A stretch of 15,866 nucleotides of DNA from positions 1 to 15,866 of the forward strand of contig CALBNP010000141.1 in the NCBI GenBank assembly GCA_937896505.1. The letters run 5' to 3'. Source of the stretch: an uncultured Bacteroidales bacterium (GTDB lineage Bacteria; Bacteroidota; Bacteroidia; Bacteroidales; F082). Every line of letters starts with the position of its first letter. Within the stretch, counting starts at the first letter, position 1. The position numbers were made by a program, and so were the translations under genes. Shown piece after piece: positions 15,126 through 15,866 of the stretch. Under the pieces are notes generated by a model. The model saw nothing but the letters and a program-made list of their open reading frames with translations, ran no database searches and was not told the origin of the DNA.

Positions 15126-15366
15126 TTATTTCTTCTTGTTCTTCTTTCCGAGAAGGTAGGCTCCGCCGAGGGCGGCCAGCAGCAGTGCGCCGTCGCCTAC
15201 GGGCGTGTACCAGTCCTCTCCCGAGCCGTACCAGGTGGGGTTGTCGATGTTGAACCCGCTATTCTGGGTACGCGGGTTGGTGGCGTCCTCGTCGATGAGG
15301 AAGACCTGTGCGTTTGCCATGATGCTGAAACCGAGGATGACGATGAGCGTGGCTAGTACTTTGTAA
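15126..15366 (-). pseudogene. Exported small protein, paralogue C, start lost at IS junction
   Basis: From KVLATLIVILGFSIMANAQ onward this is a third copy of the A/B family, with DEDATNPR, WYGSGEDWYTPVGDG, LLLAALGGAYLLG and a KKNKKK tail. The expected ATG-AAA-AAA start is missing. Just before the KVL codons the similarity to B stops and the sequence becomes the left flank of the IS630-like element. The only ATG close by (15367-15369) is out of frame, and the open frame continues antisense through the transposase to 15848 without a plausible start. It probably cannot be translated correctly. It also shares about 25 bp of downstream sequence with B. Confidence 0.75.
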
Positions 15367-15392
15367 CATCTAAATATTGCATAAAACAAAGA

Positions 15393-15436
15393 ATAATCGT
15401 ATCTTTGCCGCGTCACATACAACACGATACGATTAT
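15393..15436. promoter_or_regulatory. 11-bp inverted repeat spanning transposase promoter and start
   Basis: ATAATCGTATC at 15393-15403 is the perfect inverse of GATACGATTAT at 15426-15436. The left arm overlaps the -7 element and lies before the predicted transcription start, and the right arm overlaps the ATG. It could act as an operator or, in transcripts entering from outside, as a hairpin that hides the start codon. Confidence 0.6.
15400..15407 (+). promoter_or_regulatory. -7 promoter element of the IS630-like transposase
   Basis: TATCTTTG matches TAnnTTTG and ends 27 bp before the ATG at 15435. Confidence 0.55.
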
Positions 15437-15866
15437 GCCTATCCAGAAGTACGAGGTAAGTCTGTCTGCAACGGAGCGCAAGCAACTTACCAAGATTGTA
15501 AAGTCCGGCAAGATGCCGGCAAGGACCATCCTTCGGGCCAATATTCTTCTTGCGGTGGACAAGAACGGGAAAAGTCCCATGACCGTGCAAGAAGCTGCGA
15601 TTGCATTCAACACATCGTCCACTACAGTTCAGAATGTCAGGACTGCTTATGGGGAGAGGGGACTCGACGCAACGCTTCAGAGGAAGAAGCGGGAGACTCC
15701 ACCGGTTGAGGCAAAAGTCACAGGAGAAGTCGAAGCCCATATCATAGCCCTCGCATGTGGGGATCCGCCCAAGGGATATGCCAAATGGACACTCCGTCTC
15801 CTTGCCGACAAGTCGGTCAAACTGGGGTATATCGATTCCATATCGCACACACAGGTTGGACGCATT
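15435..15866 (+). CDS. IS630 family transposase, N-terminal part (runs off window)
   Basis: An ORF open to the window end encodes the first 144 residues. MPIQKYEVSLSATERKQL begins the helix-turn-helix DNA-binding region, and ILRANILLAVD and EAAIAFNTSSTTVQNVRTAY look like paired HTH motifs. IALACGDPPKGYAKWTLRLL with ISHTQVGRI is the linker segment that leads into the DDE domain of IS630 transposases. The DDE catalytic residues lie beyond the window, so intactness cannot be judged. The ATG at 15435 fits the promoter and the family N-terminus. Several longer antisense frames overlap it and are discarded. Confidence 0.85.
   Translation, partial: MPIQKYEVSLSATERKQLTKIVKSGKMPARTILRANILLAVDKNGKSPMTVQEAAIAFNTSSTTVQNVRTAYGERGLDATLQRKKRETPPVEAKVTGEVEAHIIALACGDPPKGYAKWTLRLLADKSVKLGYIDSISHTQVGRI

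Larger units (their letters stand above)
15364..15866 (+). mobile_element. IS630-like insertion sequence, left part
   Basis: The left end is placed where homology with the paralogue B start region stops, somewhere in 15355-15366, and it is uncertain because the right end lies outside the window. Several TA dinucleotides occur there (15354, 15357, 15364), in line with the TA target of IS630/Tc1 elements. A ~70-bp leader with promoter and inverted repeat precedes the transposase. Confidence 0.65.

Noticed and set aside
15367..15369. ATG just upstream of paralogue C as a rescued start
   Set aside because: It is out of frame with the signal peptide codons, so it cannot restore the protein without a frameshift.
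15126..15848. A 240-aa protein containing paralogue C with a long N-terminal extension
   Set aside because: The extension is the antisense of the IS630-like transposase and is not conserved in A or B; it only reflects an open frame across the IS junction.

Overview
The window looks like a chromosomal segment of a member of the Bacteroidales, probably host-associated. The evidence is the repeated TAnnTTTG-type -7 promoter element that replaces an E. coli-like -10, BACON-domain lipoproteins, an S46 dipeptidyl-peptidase of the DPP7 type, TonB receptors with a carboxypeptidase-like N-terminal extension, and A-rich leaders without Shine-Dalgarno sites. No genus can be assigned from the sequence alone.

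Layout. Positions 1-235 are an intergenic leader with heptamer repeats, followed by rnr (RNase R, 236-2437, +). Next is a ~900 bp tandem duplication carrying two BACON lipoprotein genes, each with its own promoter, and a closely spaced polytopic GT-C-like membrane protein (4249-5658). A tRNA-Cys with its own promoter and terminator follows. On the minus strand lie dpp7 (5901-8120) and, upstream of it, rlmN (8154-9170), whose promoter predicts a leaderless mRNA. Divergent from rlmN is a toxin-antitoxin pair (9388-9878) with a YoeB-like toxin. A bidirectional terminator and a minus-strand tRNA-Thr(CGU) come next. Then comes a putative metal-uptake module: a small His/Cys-rich HYC/CC protein (10107-10577) and a His-rich TonB-dependent receptor (10814-13069), separated by repeat-filled DNA. 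A Sel1-repeat lipoprotein (13123-14040) and a terminator close the plus-strand block.

The right end (14108-15866) is the most unusual part. Three tandem paralogous genes on the minus strand encode tiny exported proteins with a near-invariant C-terminal membrane segment. Between the second and third copies is a ~308 bp MITE-like element with terminal inverted repeats, an apparent 8-bp target duplication and several internal hairpins. The third copy has lost its start codon at the junction with an IS630-like element whose transposase runs off the window. That transposase has an 11-bp inverted repeat whose left arm is upstream of the predicted transcription start and whose right arm covers the start codon, which would suit protection against read-through expression.

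No CRISPR array, rRNA or prophage was seen. The candidates for something undescribed are the exported micro-protein family with its MITE and IS insertions, and the diverging BACON lipoprotein pair.
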